A stretch of DNA of 38,438 bases from positions 1-38,438 of the forward strand of contig JAQXZM010000032.1 of assembly GCA_029227215.1 (NCBI GenBank), given 5' to 3'. The stretch comes from Bifidobacteriaceae bacterium (GTDB lineage: Bacteria; Actinomycetota; Actinomycetes; Actinomycetales; Bifidobacteriaceae). Each line of letters opens with the position of its first letter. Position 1 is the stretch's first letter. Shown piece by piece: positions 24,127-33,984 of the stretch. A program made the translations under genes and the position numbers. The notes beneath the pieces were generated by a model, which was not told where the DNA came from, ran no database searches, and saw only the letters and a program-made list of their open reading frames with translations.

Positions 24127-25155
24127 CTACTCCGCCGCGTGGTGGCGCGGCAGCCAGCGGTTGCGGCGGCGCTCGGCGGCGAGCACCAGCACCGCACCCA
24201 CCGCCAGCACCGCCCACACGACGTGCAGCTCACGACGCCCGTCCGCCACCGCGGAGGGCTCCGGCGCGGACGCCGGGTAGGGCACGCGGTGCCCGGAGAC
24301 CAAAAGTCGGTGGGTGTTGACGCCATAGGGTGTGCACGTCATGAGTGTCAGGCGGTCCTCGCCGGGCACGATGCGCAGACGCGAGGAGTCCGTGGGCTCG
24401 ATGACCGTGATGGAATCCACCTCGTATGCCATCGTGACGCCGAGCACCGTCATGTACATGTAGTCGCCCTCGCGCAGCTCGTTGAGGCGCGTGAACATCT
24501 GCGCCGTGGCGAGCCCGCGGTGGCCGGTGAGCACCACATGGGTGGACGCGCCGCCCACCGGCAGCGACGTGCCGTAGAGGTGGCCGGCGCCCGCGGCGAG
24601 CGCCGCGTCGGAGGTGCCATGGTAGATGGGAAGGTCCACGCTGATCTTCGGCACACGCACCGTGCCCATCACGCCGCCCGTGCCGGCAAGCTGGGAGGTG
24701 TAGTCGGCGTAGGAGGCATCGGAGGGCGAGGCATCGGAGGTGGTGGTTGCTGAATCGGAGGGCGCGCCCGTGCCGCCAGTGCCCGTACCGCCCACGCCAT
24801 CCGATGCGGTGAAGGGGTCGGCACCCTCCCCCAGCTGCGGTTGGCCGGATGCCGCGAGGCGCGCGTTGTAATCCTGCGCGGCGGCAAGCATCTGGCTCGC
24901 CTTGTCAGGCGGCCAGGACGCGACCTCCTGCTCGGAGCTCGCCGCCACCGCGCCCATGCGCTGCGCAGACCGCCACTGCACCACCGAGGGGTAGAGCCCC
25001 ACCACAATCGCCGCCGTGGCAAGCAGCACGATGAACCCCTTGAGCAGCCGCAGCTGGCGCACCAGCGCACGGCGACGGGCACGCATCGGCCCCAGCCCCA
25101 GTGCCTCCTCGAAGGATGGCGCCGGGGGTCGGTTGCCCTCTGCGTGCCCGTTCAT
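24127..25155 (-). CDS. srtC: class C (pilus-polymerising) sortase
   Basis: Sortase C joins LPXTG pilins into covalent fibres at the outer membrane face. The 342-residue protein has a cytoplasmic start, a membrane helix (about 40-58), the catalytic triad H212 (in LTGHRG), C274 (in LMTCTPYGVN) and R283 (in THRLLVSGHR), and a second C-terminal helix (about 312-330), the mark of class C. The lid motif DPF (113-115) is present, followed by an unusual Gly/Ser/Thr/Asp-rich insertion of about 30 residues (118-150). It is last in the operon after the shaft pilin, 62 bp apart. ATG 25155 has only a weak ribosome-binding site. Confidence 0.95.
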   Translation of the reverse strand: MNGHAEGNRPPAPSFEEALGLGPMRARRRALVRQLRLLKGFIVLLATAAIVVGLYPSVVQWRSAQRMGAVAASSEQEVASWPPDKASQMLAAAQDYNARLAASGQPQLGEGADPFTASDGVGGTGTGGTGAPSDSATTTSDASPSDASYADYTSQLAGTGGVMGTVRVPKISVDLPIYHGTSDAALAAGAGHLYGTSLPVGGASTHVVLTGHRGLATAQMFTRLNELREGDYMYMTVLGVTMAYEVDSITVIEPTDSSRLRIVPGEDRLTLMTCTPYGVNTHRLLVSGHRVPYPASAPEPSAVADGRRELHVVWAVLAVGAVLVLAAERRRNRWLPRHHAAE

Positions 25156-25217
25156 TGTGTTAATACCTGTCGGCGTTATGGTCGGTCGGCCTCAGCCAGT
25201 GGCCTCGACTGGCAGCT

Positions 25218-27140
25218 TCAGTTTGCCTCGTCGAGCTGCTTGCGGGTGCGACGGTACTTGACCGTCAGCACAGCAGCGGAGCCGCCGAGTACGAGCGCCA
25301 GCACCGTGAACAGCGCCACGCCGGCAGCGCCAGTGAGCGGCAGCTGGGTGAAGTTCTTCACGTTCTTCACCTTGATGGCGTTCTGCTCCTCGTAGGCCAG
25401 GCCGAGGTGGTTGTTGTCGTTGGCGCTGCGGCTCACAGTGTTCGTCACCGTGCCGTTGTCCGAAATCATATGGTTGACGGTGAACAGTGCGAGGATTGAC
25501 TGCGCATAGCCAAGCTCGACATTGGTGGAGGTCTCTTTCAGCGTGTATTGCTGGTCCGCGCCGGGCTGCGTGCCTGCCGCGAGGCCTTGGAGCGTGACCG
25601 TGCCTTTAGTGCCAGACACCACGTCGGTGTCCTTGGAGGACGGGTCGTAGTTATAGACGCCGTCGCCCACCTTCTTGAAGGTCAGCGGCTTGTTGGTGTC
25701 GGACTGCGTTGCGCTATCGCCCTTGAACACTTGGAAGTGGGCGCCTTGAAGCCCGTCGGCCTGGCCGCCCACGCCCACCTTCGTGAAGGCGATGGAACCG
25801 GTGAAGCCCACCGCGGAGGCAAGAGCCGTCCATCCTTCCTTGTTGGCTTTGATGCGCGCCTGGTTCTTCACACAGTTCGCGTCAACGTCCTCAGTCTTGG
25901 ACACATCCGTGCCATCCGCATTCGTAGACACGGTGGTGGTGTATGTGCCGCCCTCGACGATATCGGCGTTGATGGTGGCGGAATACTCCAGATGCAGGAA
26001 CTTGCCGGCGTGCTTATTCGGGGAGATGACCGACACATCCATGGTCGTGGTTTTATCGGGGGCGGGGGCGGTTTTCAGATCCACCTTGTAATGGGTATCC
26101 TTGGTCAGCTTGGTTCCCGCGCCGTCTTGGGTGTCGGATTCCTTGAGAACCACGCTGGACTCGTTAACCGTCAAGCCGCGAGTGGCTTGGTCTCGAATCA
26201 CGAACGTATAGTCGTCGTAATTGGCGGCGTGCGCGGAGATATGCGCATCGACACGGTAATACAAGGTGTCGCCGATGCTGAAGTTGCTGCCAAACTGCTG
26301 CTCCGTGGTATGGAATGCGTCAGTGTAAACACGCTTGGTCGGCTCCGTCTGAGGATCGACGTCCTTGGCGTAGAACTTTCCCAAAGCATCGTTGATGGCG
26401 GACTGGCCGGTGCCTTCGTTCAGCCTGAACTTCGTGTAGGTCGTGCCCTTCGCCGTGATCGTGGTAGCCACTGCCGCCTTGCGCGCACCAGGAGTGTTGT
26501 CCACCACCACGTACCAACCTTCGGGGATGTCGGAAATCGTCAGATTCTGCGCGGCGTTAGACTCGTTGGTTACCGAGCCATCAGGCGTGACAACCGCAGA
26601 CGTGACACCCATAGGCATCTCTAAACGGTCAAGGACAGTTGCGAGTTGGTCGCCTGCGAGTTGGTGGTCGCCGTCGGTCAGCGTAGCGAGGAACGCCGCG
26701 ACGTTGTATTCATAGGCGGTGGCCAACGCAGGAAGTGTCGCGTTCTCGCGCTGGGCTTTCCGATAGGCCTCCCTGAGCTGGAAATTCCAGCACCACCCAT
26801 CGTCGGTGTGGCCTGCTGGGCACTCCACGGTCGTCACATCAAGCGACGCGACCTTGGGATCTTCCTTGGGATCTTCGCTGGCAGCCGCTGTCACATCCGA
26901 GAATGTGGCGAAACGGTAGGCTTCGTATGTACGGCCCGGCTGAGCGTTCATCACGGTGATGGAGCTCATGTCGGTGGGGTCCGCATGGGCTGCAGGCAGC
27001 GAAGCCTGCGGAACGCATGTCATTGCCAGCAGCGTGGCGATGGCTGCGACCGCAGCGACAATGAGCGCTACGAAACTGCGGGAAACGCCATGCGCCGCAG
27101 TGCGAGCAGTGGCCTTTTCTGCATGAGTTGAGGTTTTCAT
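25218..27140 (-). CDS. LPXTG major (shaft) pilin, FimA-like
   Basis: The 640-residue protein has a long signal peptide (cut near residue 53, after AHA), Ig-like isopeptide domains, a SpaA-like domain (about 465-580, starting SIAFTKVGV), the sorting motif LPLTG (600-604), a membrane helix and a basic tail. The fimbrial isopeptide-domain character, length and place between a larger adhesin and sortase C make it the shaft subunit. A pilin-motif lysine is not certain; TKRVYTD near residue 285 is a weak candidate. The ATG at 27140 comes 2 bp after the adhesin's stop and its AAGGAG lies inside that gene's end, so translation is coupled. Confidence 0.93.
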   Translation of the reverse strand: MKTSTHAEKATARTAAHGVSRSFVALIVAAVAAIATLLAMTCVPQASLPAAHADPTDMSSITVMNAQPGRTYEAYRFATFSDVTAAASEDPKEDPKVASLDVTTVECPAGHTDDGWCWNFQLREAYRKAQRENATLPALATAYEYNVAAFLATLTDGDHQLAGDQLATVLDRLEMPMGVTSAVVTPDGSVTNESNAAQNLTISDIPEGWYVVVDNTPGARKAAVATTITAKGTTYTKFRLNEGTGQSAINDALGKFYAKDVDPQTEPTKRVYTDAFHTTEQQFGSNFSIGDTLYYRVDAHISAHAANYDDYTFVIRDQATRGLTVNESSVVLKESDTQDGAGTKLTKDTHYKVDLKTAPAPDKTTTMDVSVISPNKHAGKFLHLEYSATINADIVEGGTYTTTVSTNADGTDVSKTEDVDANCVKNQARIKANKEGWTALASAVGFTGSIAFTKVGVGGQADGLQGAHFQVFKGDSATQSDTNKPLTFKKVGDGVYNYDPSSKDTDVVSGTKGTVTLQGLAAGTQPGADQQYTLKETSTNVELGYAQSILALFTVNHMISDNGTVTNTVSRSANDNNHLGLAYEEQNAIKVKNVKNFTQLPLTGAAGVALFTVLALVLGGSAAVLTVKYRRTRKQLDEAN

Positions 27141-27142
27141 GG

Positions 27143-30088
27143 TTATCTCCTTGCTTTCTTCTCTGGTTGCTGCTGGACGACTGCGTGTGACGAGTCTGCC
27201 ACGGCATGCGATTCCTCCGATGCGGATGAATCAGCGTGCCGAAGCGGATCGTCGGAGCCCTCCGCGCAACGAACGGGTTCGAGAATCCTGCGCACCATCG
27301 CATACACAAGGCATGCGATGAGTGTGAGTGCCGCGAGCACAGCCGCGGCAACGGTCCACAACGCCTCGGACCGGGAACCGGTCAAGGGCAGCATGCGGGC
27401 CTGAAAACTGGTGTTTGTGAATTCCAGCAACGCGTTCTGCGCCACTGTGCTGGCGGCAGGGGTGCCGTCATCATTCACGGTGCGGGTGACCGCCATCGTG
27501 GCGGCCAATTCATTGGGATTTGCGCTGCCGGAGGCCGCGCCATCCGTCACCGTCACCACGATGTCGTAGGTCGCCTTGGAATAGTGGTAGACCTGTTGCA
27601 ACGTAGTGTCTCCGGTGACTTCGGTTACCCGGTAGCGGAACGTGCCCATGGTGACGAATGTGAGCGTGCCAAAATCAGCGGTCGCCGAGTCAAGGGCATT
27701 GGAGCCGCCGCCAGCGGCTGCCGCAGGTTTGGCGATGGTGATAGTGCAGGGGTTGGCTGCGGTCGCGCCAGTGCATTCCGACGGCATGGGCAGTCCGTAG
27801 GATTCATTGCCCCGTGCGTCAATCGGCACAAGGCGGAAGCTGAAGATGTCGCCGTCACGCCATGCCTGCGCGTCTGCAGCGCCCGCATCCCGGGTCACGG
27901 TCTTGTGCAGCTTGGCAAAGCCGCCAATCTGCACGCTTTTTGCCTGGTTCGTCACGGTGACGTCAAGCGAAGCGTTGCTTGGCAGCTTGCTGCCGCTGGC
28001 TGCGGTACCGCTCACACCACCATCGGCAGGTGTGGAGGCCGTGCCGCTGAGTGCAGTGCCCGTCATCGCATACTGCGGTGCCTTGAATCCTGCAACGGAA
28101 AACGCCGCGCCGGTGGAATCAACTTCGCGCACCGCCACGCTATTGCCGCCCACGATGCCGGGGATTGTTGCCGTTTGGCCGGGCTTGAGGGTGAGGATTC
28201 CGTTGGTGGTGGTGCTCGTGGTACCAGCGCTGCCGGTATGCGTGGCATCCGAGACGGTGTAAGCACCAGAGAACGGCACTCCGCCAATCGTTACCAGCAT
28301 GTAGTTCACGGTATCGGAGGGGCAATTGCTGCATTGCTTGGCGACGTACGCGGTGAACGTATTGCCGGAAGCCACCGTGTTGACGAAGCCCAGATGCGAC
28401 ACTTTCTGCACTTCCAATGTGGGCGTGCTCATGCCTGTCGCCTCGCGTGTGAGCCTCATGCCGCTCACCGATGCGGTGTAATTGGTGCCATCCACGCCCA
28501 GTTCCGTGACGTAGTAACGCGTATTGGCGCGAATGGTCTTGCCCGGAGGCGCCTTGAGACGGGCGACTTGACCGTTGTGCAGCGTGATCACGCCATCGGT
28601 GGCGTCCAGATTCGACGCCACCGACGCGCCCCGAGAATCCACGACATCATATTTGCCGGAGAACCGCTCGAAGTCGGAACCGCTCTCGGTGCCGTCATAA
28701 TCAAGGTACGCGGCGAAGCGGAAAGCCGTGTTGTCAATGGGCACTGCACTGCCGAAGTCCACCGTCTTCCCCAATTCCAGCGTGCCTTCGGGGATGGTGG
28801 GGAGGTTAAAACTCATACGGCAGTTCGAACCGCCGCCACCGCGCTCCAAGTAGAACAATTTGAATGTGTGCTGGCTGAAATCCGACGAATCCCATGTCAG
28901 GCCGGCCCGCTGCAACGCATCGCTGAGCGTGGCGGGGCGCGTGACCTGCCACCAGCTCGCCGCCCCTTGTTCGTAAGTGATGGCACCGGTGGCGAAGTCT
29001 ATTGAGGCGCCGCGGTCACCGTGGATGCCGCCGAGGTCAATTGCGAGCGCGCCGTCGATGAACAGCCACATATCGTCATCGCCGCTGAAGGTGAACACCA
29101 TGTCGGAACCGTTGATCTTGCCGTCCTTGGGCATGTAGAACTTCGATTCGATGGACATGCCAAACGAGTAGTTATATGAGGTGTCGGAACGTTTGTTGAA
29201 CGGCGTGAAGTTCGGCACTGCACTTTGTGTGGTGTTGCGCGCCCCGTCCGTGAGGACGAAACGACCGGTGGAGGAATCATAACGGGCGTATTGCTTGCTG
29301 CTGTCGAACTGGTAGGCACCCGTGGAGTTGAGCATCAGCAAACCACCCGAGACGGGGTACTGGGTGACGGCCTTGTCTGTAGCGCCACCGAACAGGTAGT
29401 CAAGGCTTTCGTTGCTGTTCGTGACCGTGGGATTGAGCGTGGGGTATCCGCCCGTCAGCTTGTTGGCGACGATCCCGGGATGCGCGACTTCATCCGGGCG
29501 CCCGGTCCAGCAGTTCCAGTTATGATCCATTAGCGGGTGCCAGCAATTGGAATCGTAAATCTTACCTAGCCAATTGTAGGTGTCGTAAACATCACCGAAC
29601 TTCATTGCATGGCCATTGTCGTTGATGGACGGCACGGTGAGCCGGCCACGGGGATAGCGCTCCGTGTTGTAGTCGAACAGCTTGATGGTCACGCCGTTGT
29701 CGGAAGCATCAACGGGAGCGGCGGAAGCGGCTGTGGGGGTGGGCGTGGTATCGGCGATTGGGGTGGCGTGGATGGCGCCTGTGGAGTTCGCGGTATTGGA
29801 GTTGGAGACGGCGGGGGCGATGGCGGTGCTGGTGGTGGAGTTCGCGGTATCAGATTGCAAGGATTGCGGGGATTGCAGGGATTGCAGGGAATTGAGCGCG
29901 GCAAGGGACGAATCGGCGTTCTGCGCATGGTTCTGGGCATGCACCGCGAAACGCATCGGCAGCATGCCCTGCGACGCGAGCGGCGCCACGGCAAGGGTCA
30001 GCGCCACGATGAGCGCAATGGCGCACACAATGCGACGCACAAGGGTGTTGCCACGCGTTGAGGCGCGTGGGCCGAACAGCCGTTTCAT
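27143..30088 (-). CDS. LPXTG pilus tip adhesin with fibro-slime/PA14-like domain
   Basis: The 981-residue surface protein has a signal peptide (about 1-51), a Ser/Thr/Ala-rich stretch (to about 130), a fibro-slime/PA14-like domain with SGDDDMWLFIDGALAIDLGG (about 331-360), a SpaA-like region, and an FctA/Spy0128-type pilin domain (about 720-890), then LPLTG (900-904) and a helix. PA14-type tips usually bind glycans or matrix, so an adhesin at the pilus tip is likely. The cytoplasmic tail after the helix is about 45-50 residues, far longer than the usual handful of basic residues. ATG 30088 is chosen for GAAGAAGGTGAG upstream; a GTG at 30097 would overlap it. It is first in the pilus operon. 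Confidence 0.9.
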   Translation of the reverse strand: MKRLFGPRASTRGNTLVRRIVCAIALIVALTLAVAPLASQGMLPMRFAVHAQNHAQNADSSLAALNSLQSLQSPQSLQSDTANSTTSTAIAPAVSNSNTANSTGAIHATPIADTTPTPTAASAAPVDASDNGVTIKLFDYNTERYPRGRLTVPSINDNGHAMKFGDVYDTYNWLGKIYDSNCWHPLMDHNWNCWTGRPDEVAHPGIVANKLTGGYPTLNPTVTNSNESLDYLFGGATDKAVTQYPVSGGLLMLNSTGAYQFDSSKQYARYDSSTGRFVLTDGARNTTQSAVPNFTPFNKRSDTSYNYSFGMSIESKFYMPKDGKINGSDMVFTFSGDDDMWLFIDGALAIDLGGIHGDRGASIDFATGAITYEQGAASWWQVTRPATLSDALQRAGLTWDSSDFSQHTFKLFYLERGGGGSNCRMSFNLPTIPEGTLELGKTVDFGSAVPIDNTAFRFAAYLDYDGTESGSDFERFSGKYDVVDSRGASVASNLDATDGVITLHNGQVARLKAPPGKTIRANTRYYVTELGVDGTNYTASVSGMRLTREATGMSTPTLEVQKVSHLGFVNTVASGNTFTAYVAKQCSNCPSDTVNYMLVTIGGVPFSGAYTVSDATHTGSAGTTSTTTNGILTLKPGQTATIPGIVGGNSVAVREVDSTGAAFSVAGFKAPQYAMTGTALSGTASTPADGGVSGTAASGSKLPSNASLDVTVTNQAKSVQIGGFAKLHKTVTRDAGAADAQAWRDGDIFSFRLVPIDARGNESYGLPMPSECTGATAANPCTITIAKPAAAAGGGSNALDSATADFGTLTFVTMGTFRYRVTEVTGDTTLQQVYHYSKATYDIVVTVTDGAASGSANPNELAATMAVTRTVNDDGTPAASTVAQNALLEFTNTSFQARMLPLTGSRSEALWTVAAAVLAALTLIACLVYAMVRRILEPVRCAEGSDDPLRHADSSASEESHAVADSSHAVVQQQPEKKARR

Positions 30089-30239
30089 CCATCTCACCTT
30101 CTTCCCGCGAGCTCGATGCCGTCTTCTTCATGCCTCCCGGCCGCCATTCCCTCGGCCGATGTGTCGTTCTGTTGTTGTCTCCCGATCCGCACACGCTGTG
30201 CAACCTCGCGCAGCAGTGCGTTCGCCCCGGCATCACTGG

Positions 30240-30545
30240 CCTTGTTGCCCAGGATTCCTTGTTCCCTTGGACTCCTTGGGCCCAAGAATCCTTGGGTTCC
30301 CAAGGTTCCGCGTTTCCTTGGACTCCGTGGGTTCCGCGAGGCTCCTTGCTTCCAAGGCTCCTTGGAACTCCTTGTCTCCCGGGCTCCTTGTCTCCAAGGA
30401 TCCGTGGACTTTAGGACTCCGTGGATTCCCAAGGTTCCTTGTTCCCAGGACTCCGCGTCCTCGGCACCCCTCGTTCCCCGGGATTTGGCGTTCCCAAGGG
30501 CTCCGCGGGTTTCCAAGACTCCGTGGCTGCCGGACCATCCCCATC
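30240..30545. repeat. 16-18-bp minisatellite upstream of the pilus operon
   Basis: About 17 degenerate tandem units follow the plan CC-K-Y-G-G, then TCCCAAGG and A/C-T; for example CCTTGGTTCCCAAGG-like units. Each contains a CCAAGG or CCTTGG palindrome. The tract starts about 150 bp before the adhesin start codon, so it lies in the promoter or leader of the pilus operon. Copy-number change could alter expression. Both strands stay partly open across it but the translation is only repeats. Confidence 0.85.
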
Positions 30546-30833
30546 CGTTGCGATTGTGGATGATGTATCGAACGCAACAATAACGCCGCAGGGCGTCTGT
30601 TGCGCAAAATACAAGCATCCGCAATGTTTATGTGATTTCTCTTTCTGCTTTTCAGAATACCATCGAACACTTACCCGCAACAATTTCGGGACGTCGGCGT
30701 GCCACGCCGTCCCAATATCGAACAGTGCCCCGAACCAACAATCGGCATCGTCAACCCCCGCGGCGAACACCTACAGGAACCGTCCCATCGGCCAGCACCT
30801 CGCCCCTCCCCAGCGTCCGCCTCCCCACCGAAG

Positions 30834-32390
30834 GTGTGCGCCACCACGCACACCTTCCAGCCACCGGCACCCCACCACCCCAAGGTGTGCGCCACCACGC
30901 GCACCTTGCCTGCCAACCAGTACCCCGCCGTTCCAACAGTGTGCGCGAACACGCATACCCTCTGCAAAAACACCTCCGCCATCTGGAAAGTGTCCACCAT
31001 CACGCTCACATTCCGACCACCGGCATCCCCTCACGCGGAAAGTGAGCGCGGCCACACACACTTTCCGACCAGTCCATCCATCCCAGGCAACAACAACCGC
31101 AGAAAAACGCCAATCCCAGCACACCCATCACACCCCGGCACCCGCCTACCCGGCCAAAGTGAGCGCCGCCACGCACACTTTCCGGCCATCAGCACCCCAC
31201 CGCCCCAAAGGTGTGCGCGAACACGCACCCCTATCCGATTGCCAACACCCCGCAGCGCGAAAAGTGCGAGCCACCGCTCACACCGAAAGCAGATCCCCGA
31301 CACCACACCCGCCACCACCCCAGCAAAACACCCTCCGGTGCGAGCCGCCACTCGCACCCAAGGCGGATCCTTGGCAGCATACCTACCAAAACCCAGCCAA
31401 ACACCCCTCGGTGCGAGCCACCACTCACACCCAGGCCAGATCCCCGACACCACACCCGCCGCAACCCCAGCCAAACACCCCTCGGTGCGAACCGCCACTC
31501 ACACCCTGCCAAGCCGGCTCCCGACGGGAAAGCAACCACCCCAGCAACCAAGCCACCCTCCAACCAGCAACAAGCCGAATCCCACAACAGTGCGAGCCGC
31601 CACTCGCACCCAAGGCGGATCCTTGGCAGCATACCTACCAAAACCCAGCCAAACACCCCTCGGTGCGAGCCACCACTCACACCCAAGGCAGACCCACAGC
31701 AGTACACCCGCCAAGACCTTCGCCAAACGCCTTTGGGTGCGAGCCACCACTCACACTTTCCGGCAGCTGGCACCTCGCCGTGCGAAAAGTGCAAGCCACC
31801 ACTCACACTTTGCAGCGACACCACCCATCCCAAACAGCAACAACCGCAGAAAACCGCCAATCCCAACTCCCCCGCCACGCCCAGCCACCCGCCTCCCCAC
31901 GGAAAGTGCGAGCCACCACTCACACCCAAGACAGATTCCCGGCAACGCACCTGCCTCAACCCTCGCCAAACGCCTTGGGTGCGAGCCGCCACTCACACTT
32001 CGCAAAGCCGGACCCGACAGGGAAACAAACAACCCCAGCAATCAAGCCACCCTCCCAACCAGCAACAACCCGGGTCCGGGAAAGTGCGAGCCACCACTCA
32101 CACCCAAGACAGATTCCCGGCGGGATACCTGCCGGGACGCCCGCCAAACACCCTTCGGTGTGAGCCGCCACTCACACTTTCCAGCAACCGGCACCCCGCC
32201 GTGCGGAAAGTGCGAGCCACCACTCACACTTTGCCAAGCCGGACCCGACAGGGAAACAAACAACCCCAGCAATCAAGCCGCGCTCCCAGCCGGCAACAAC
32301 CCGCGCCCCGGGAAAGTGCGAGCGGCCACGCGCACTTTCCGATCATCGACGCCCCACACCACGGAAAGTGTGCGCCACCGCACGCCCTGA
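30834..32390. repeat. 1.55-kb mosaic array of inverted repeats with four spacer classes
   Basis: About 22 copies of a 20-bp dyad, GTGCGAGCCACCACTCACAC, often flanked by GGAAA and TTTCC, alternate with spacers. Start-to-start distances fall into four groups of about 51-54, 73-74, 105-106 and 117 bp. Spacers of one group are similar to each other. An exact copy of about 95 bp occurs at 31338 and 31590. The top strand is extremely rich in C and A and poor in G and T, and all three rightward frames are open for over 1 kb. It lies between the pilus promoter region and the RNase H genes. Confidence 0.85.
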
Positions 32391-32556
32391 GCTCGCGTGG
32401 GGCGAGACACGCTGTGGGTGCTCTAGAGTAATGGGTAGGCTAGAAGCGCTGACGTTCCCGAACGTTGCGCAGGTTGCTGTGCGGATTTTGCGGTGACGCA
32501 GACATTACGGTGAGGAAGGACGGCCCCAAACGAAAAGCACCGACAAGACGATCATT

Positions 32557-33984
32557 GTGATACACGCCGACGCCACCACGGACGGCCATGCCATGGGGTG
32601 GGCATGGGCGGACGCGGACACCCACCGATACGGCGGCGCACCGTATGGCACCGTGTACCTGGGCACGCTGACGGGAATCCTCATGGCGCTGCGGGCCCAC
32701 ACCGAACGCCGTCGCCTTGCCATCAAGACGGATTGCCTGCAGGCAATCGCCGCCATCCACGCCGCGCAGTCCGGGCGCCGCCCCACCACGCCCGCGGGAC
32801 GCAAGAACTTCTCGCTCATCGAGGCCGTGCTCGACGAGGTACGCCGCCACGGTGCCGCCGTGAGCTTCCACACCACCGACGAAGAAACCCCTGTGATGCC
32901 GCTCAAGACCGCTCGACTCTTCGCTCAGCAGCAGCTGCAGCTCTTCATCGACGAACCTGAGCGCGAGCCGATTGAGATTCCCGACGAGACAATGGATGTG
33001 CTGATTCGGCGTCGCCTGGTGCCGGAGGGTGTCGCCGCGCGGTTCATGAAAGAGCATGGCGGCGAGACGGGCGCCCTGCATGACACAGGTGCCGATGCTC
33101 AGCGCGATGGAACGCAGCATGGTGCGGAGGACGCAAAGCACGGAGATGCCAACGCGCAGCGCAATGCCGCAACACAGCGCAATGCCGCCGGTGCGCCGAA
33201 GAACGCGGACCAATCCGGGAAGTCCGGAAAATCCGGAAAATCTTCTAGCGATTCTGCCAATTCCGCTCGCTCTGCCAAGAAGGACGCGAAATCCGCGAAC
33301 AATGCCAAGGGCAACGGCAACAACCCTGGCAATCAGCGGAGCAAGACGGAAAACGCGGCAAAGGCGGAGAAAGCCGAGAAGTCCAGCAACAAGCCAGCGC
33401 ATGACGCCGCGTCGAACGCCGCCCAGCGCAATGCTGCCACCCAGCGCGGCGCCAACGCCCAAGGCACTGGCGCCGAGGACACTGCCGAGCAACGCCGCGG
33501 ATCGCAGCCGCCAGCGCCGCCCGCATCATCTGAGTCCCGACGTCCGCGCCATGCAGCCGCTGCCGAGGCCGCCGAGGAGGAAGCGCAGGATTCGCACACG
33601 TTGGAGCTGCTCCACACGACCGTGCGCAATCTTCGTTCCAGCGCGCAAGCGTTGCGCGCTACAGCGGATGCCTACGATGCAGCGCTGAAGCGCGCGAAGA
33701 ACGCCGCACCCGGCATCGATGGCAATCCCATCACGCCGCTTTCCGAAAAGCCGCTGCGCAAGGCGCGCAAGCACTCGAAGGCCGCCGCGCTGGAGTACGA
33801 GAAGGCCGCGGACGAACTCGAGGCATTCATCAACGGCGCCCAGGCAGATGACAGCGACAATGCAATCGCCACGCATGCCGCGCACAGCAAGCACACTGCG
33901 GAAAGCATCTATACGCAGCACGGCAGTGCACAACGCACCAGTGCGGAGAACTCCCATGCGCAGAACGAACAGGGGTGGAACTGA
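32557..33984 (+). CDS. degenerate RNase HI-like protein with linker and coiled-coil tail
   Basis: The first 130 residues align with the two RNase HI paralogues downstream but two catalytic residues are lost: D5 and D59 are kept, the glutamate is T37 (in GTLTG) and the last aspartate is A119 (in KTARLFA). The histidine loop WVKGH is missing. Residues 160-345 are low-complexity (Asn/Ala/Lys/Ser), and 350-440 form helices with coiled-coil spacing. Catalysis is unlikely; it may be a binding or regulatory partner. GTG 32557 is the first standard start but truncates the first strand: residues KTIIV just upstream fit the fold, so an ATT start or another signal is possible. It overlaps the next gene by one base. 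Confidence 0.7.
   Translation: MIHADATTDGHAMGWAWADADTHRYGGAPYGTVYLGTLTGILMALRAHTERRRLAIKTDCLQAIAAIHAAQSGRRPTTPAGRKNFSLIEAVLDEVRRHGAAVSFHTTDEETPVMPLKTARLFAQQQLQLFIDEPEREPIEIPDETMDVLIRRRLVPEGVAARFMKEHGGETGALHDTGADAQRDGTQHGAEDAKHGDANAQRNAATQRNAAGAPKNADQSGKSGKSGKSSSDSANSARSAKKDAKSANNAKGNGNNPGNQRSKTENAAKAEKAEKSSNKPAHDAASNAAQRNAATQRGANAQGTGAEDTAEQRRGSQPPAPPASSESRRPRHAAAAEAAEEEAQDSHTLELLHTTVRNLRSSAQALRATADAYDAALKRAKNAAPGIDGNPITPLSEKPLRKARKHSKAAALEYEKAADELEAFINGAQADDSDNAIATHAAHSKHTAESIYTQHGSAQRTSAENSHAQNEQGWN

Noticed and set aside
30094-30624. 176-codon leftward frame over the minisatellite
   Set aside because: It translates the 17-bp repeat and changes character outside it; no start signal or family match.
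30834-32390. CRISPR array
   Set aside because: Repeats are degenerate, spacings are unequal, and spacers recur in classes; no cas genes are in the window.
30421-32431. Three long overlapping rightward reading frames (up to 580 codons) across the mosaic array
   Set aside because: All three frames are open because the C/A-rich strand lacks stop trinucleotides; the products are the same Thr/His/Pro repeat in each frame and have no proper start signal.
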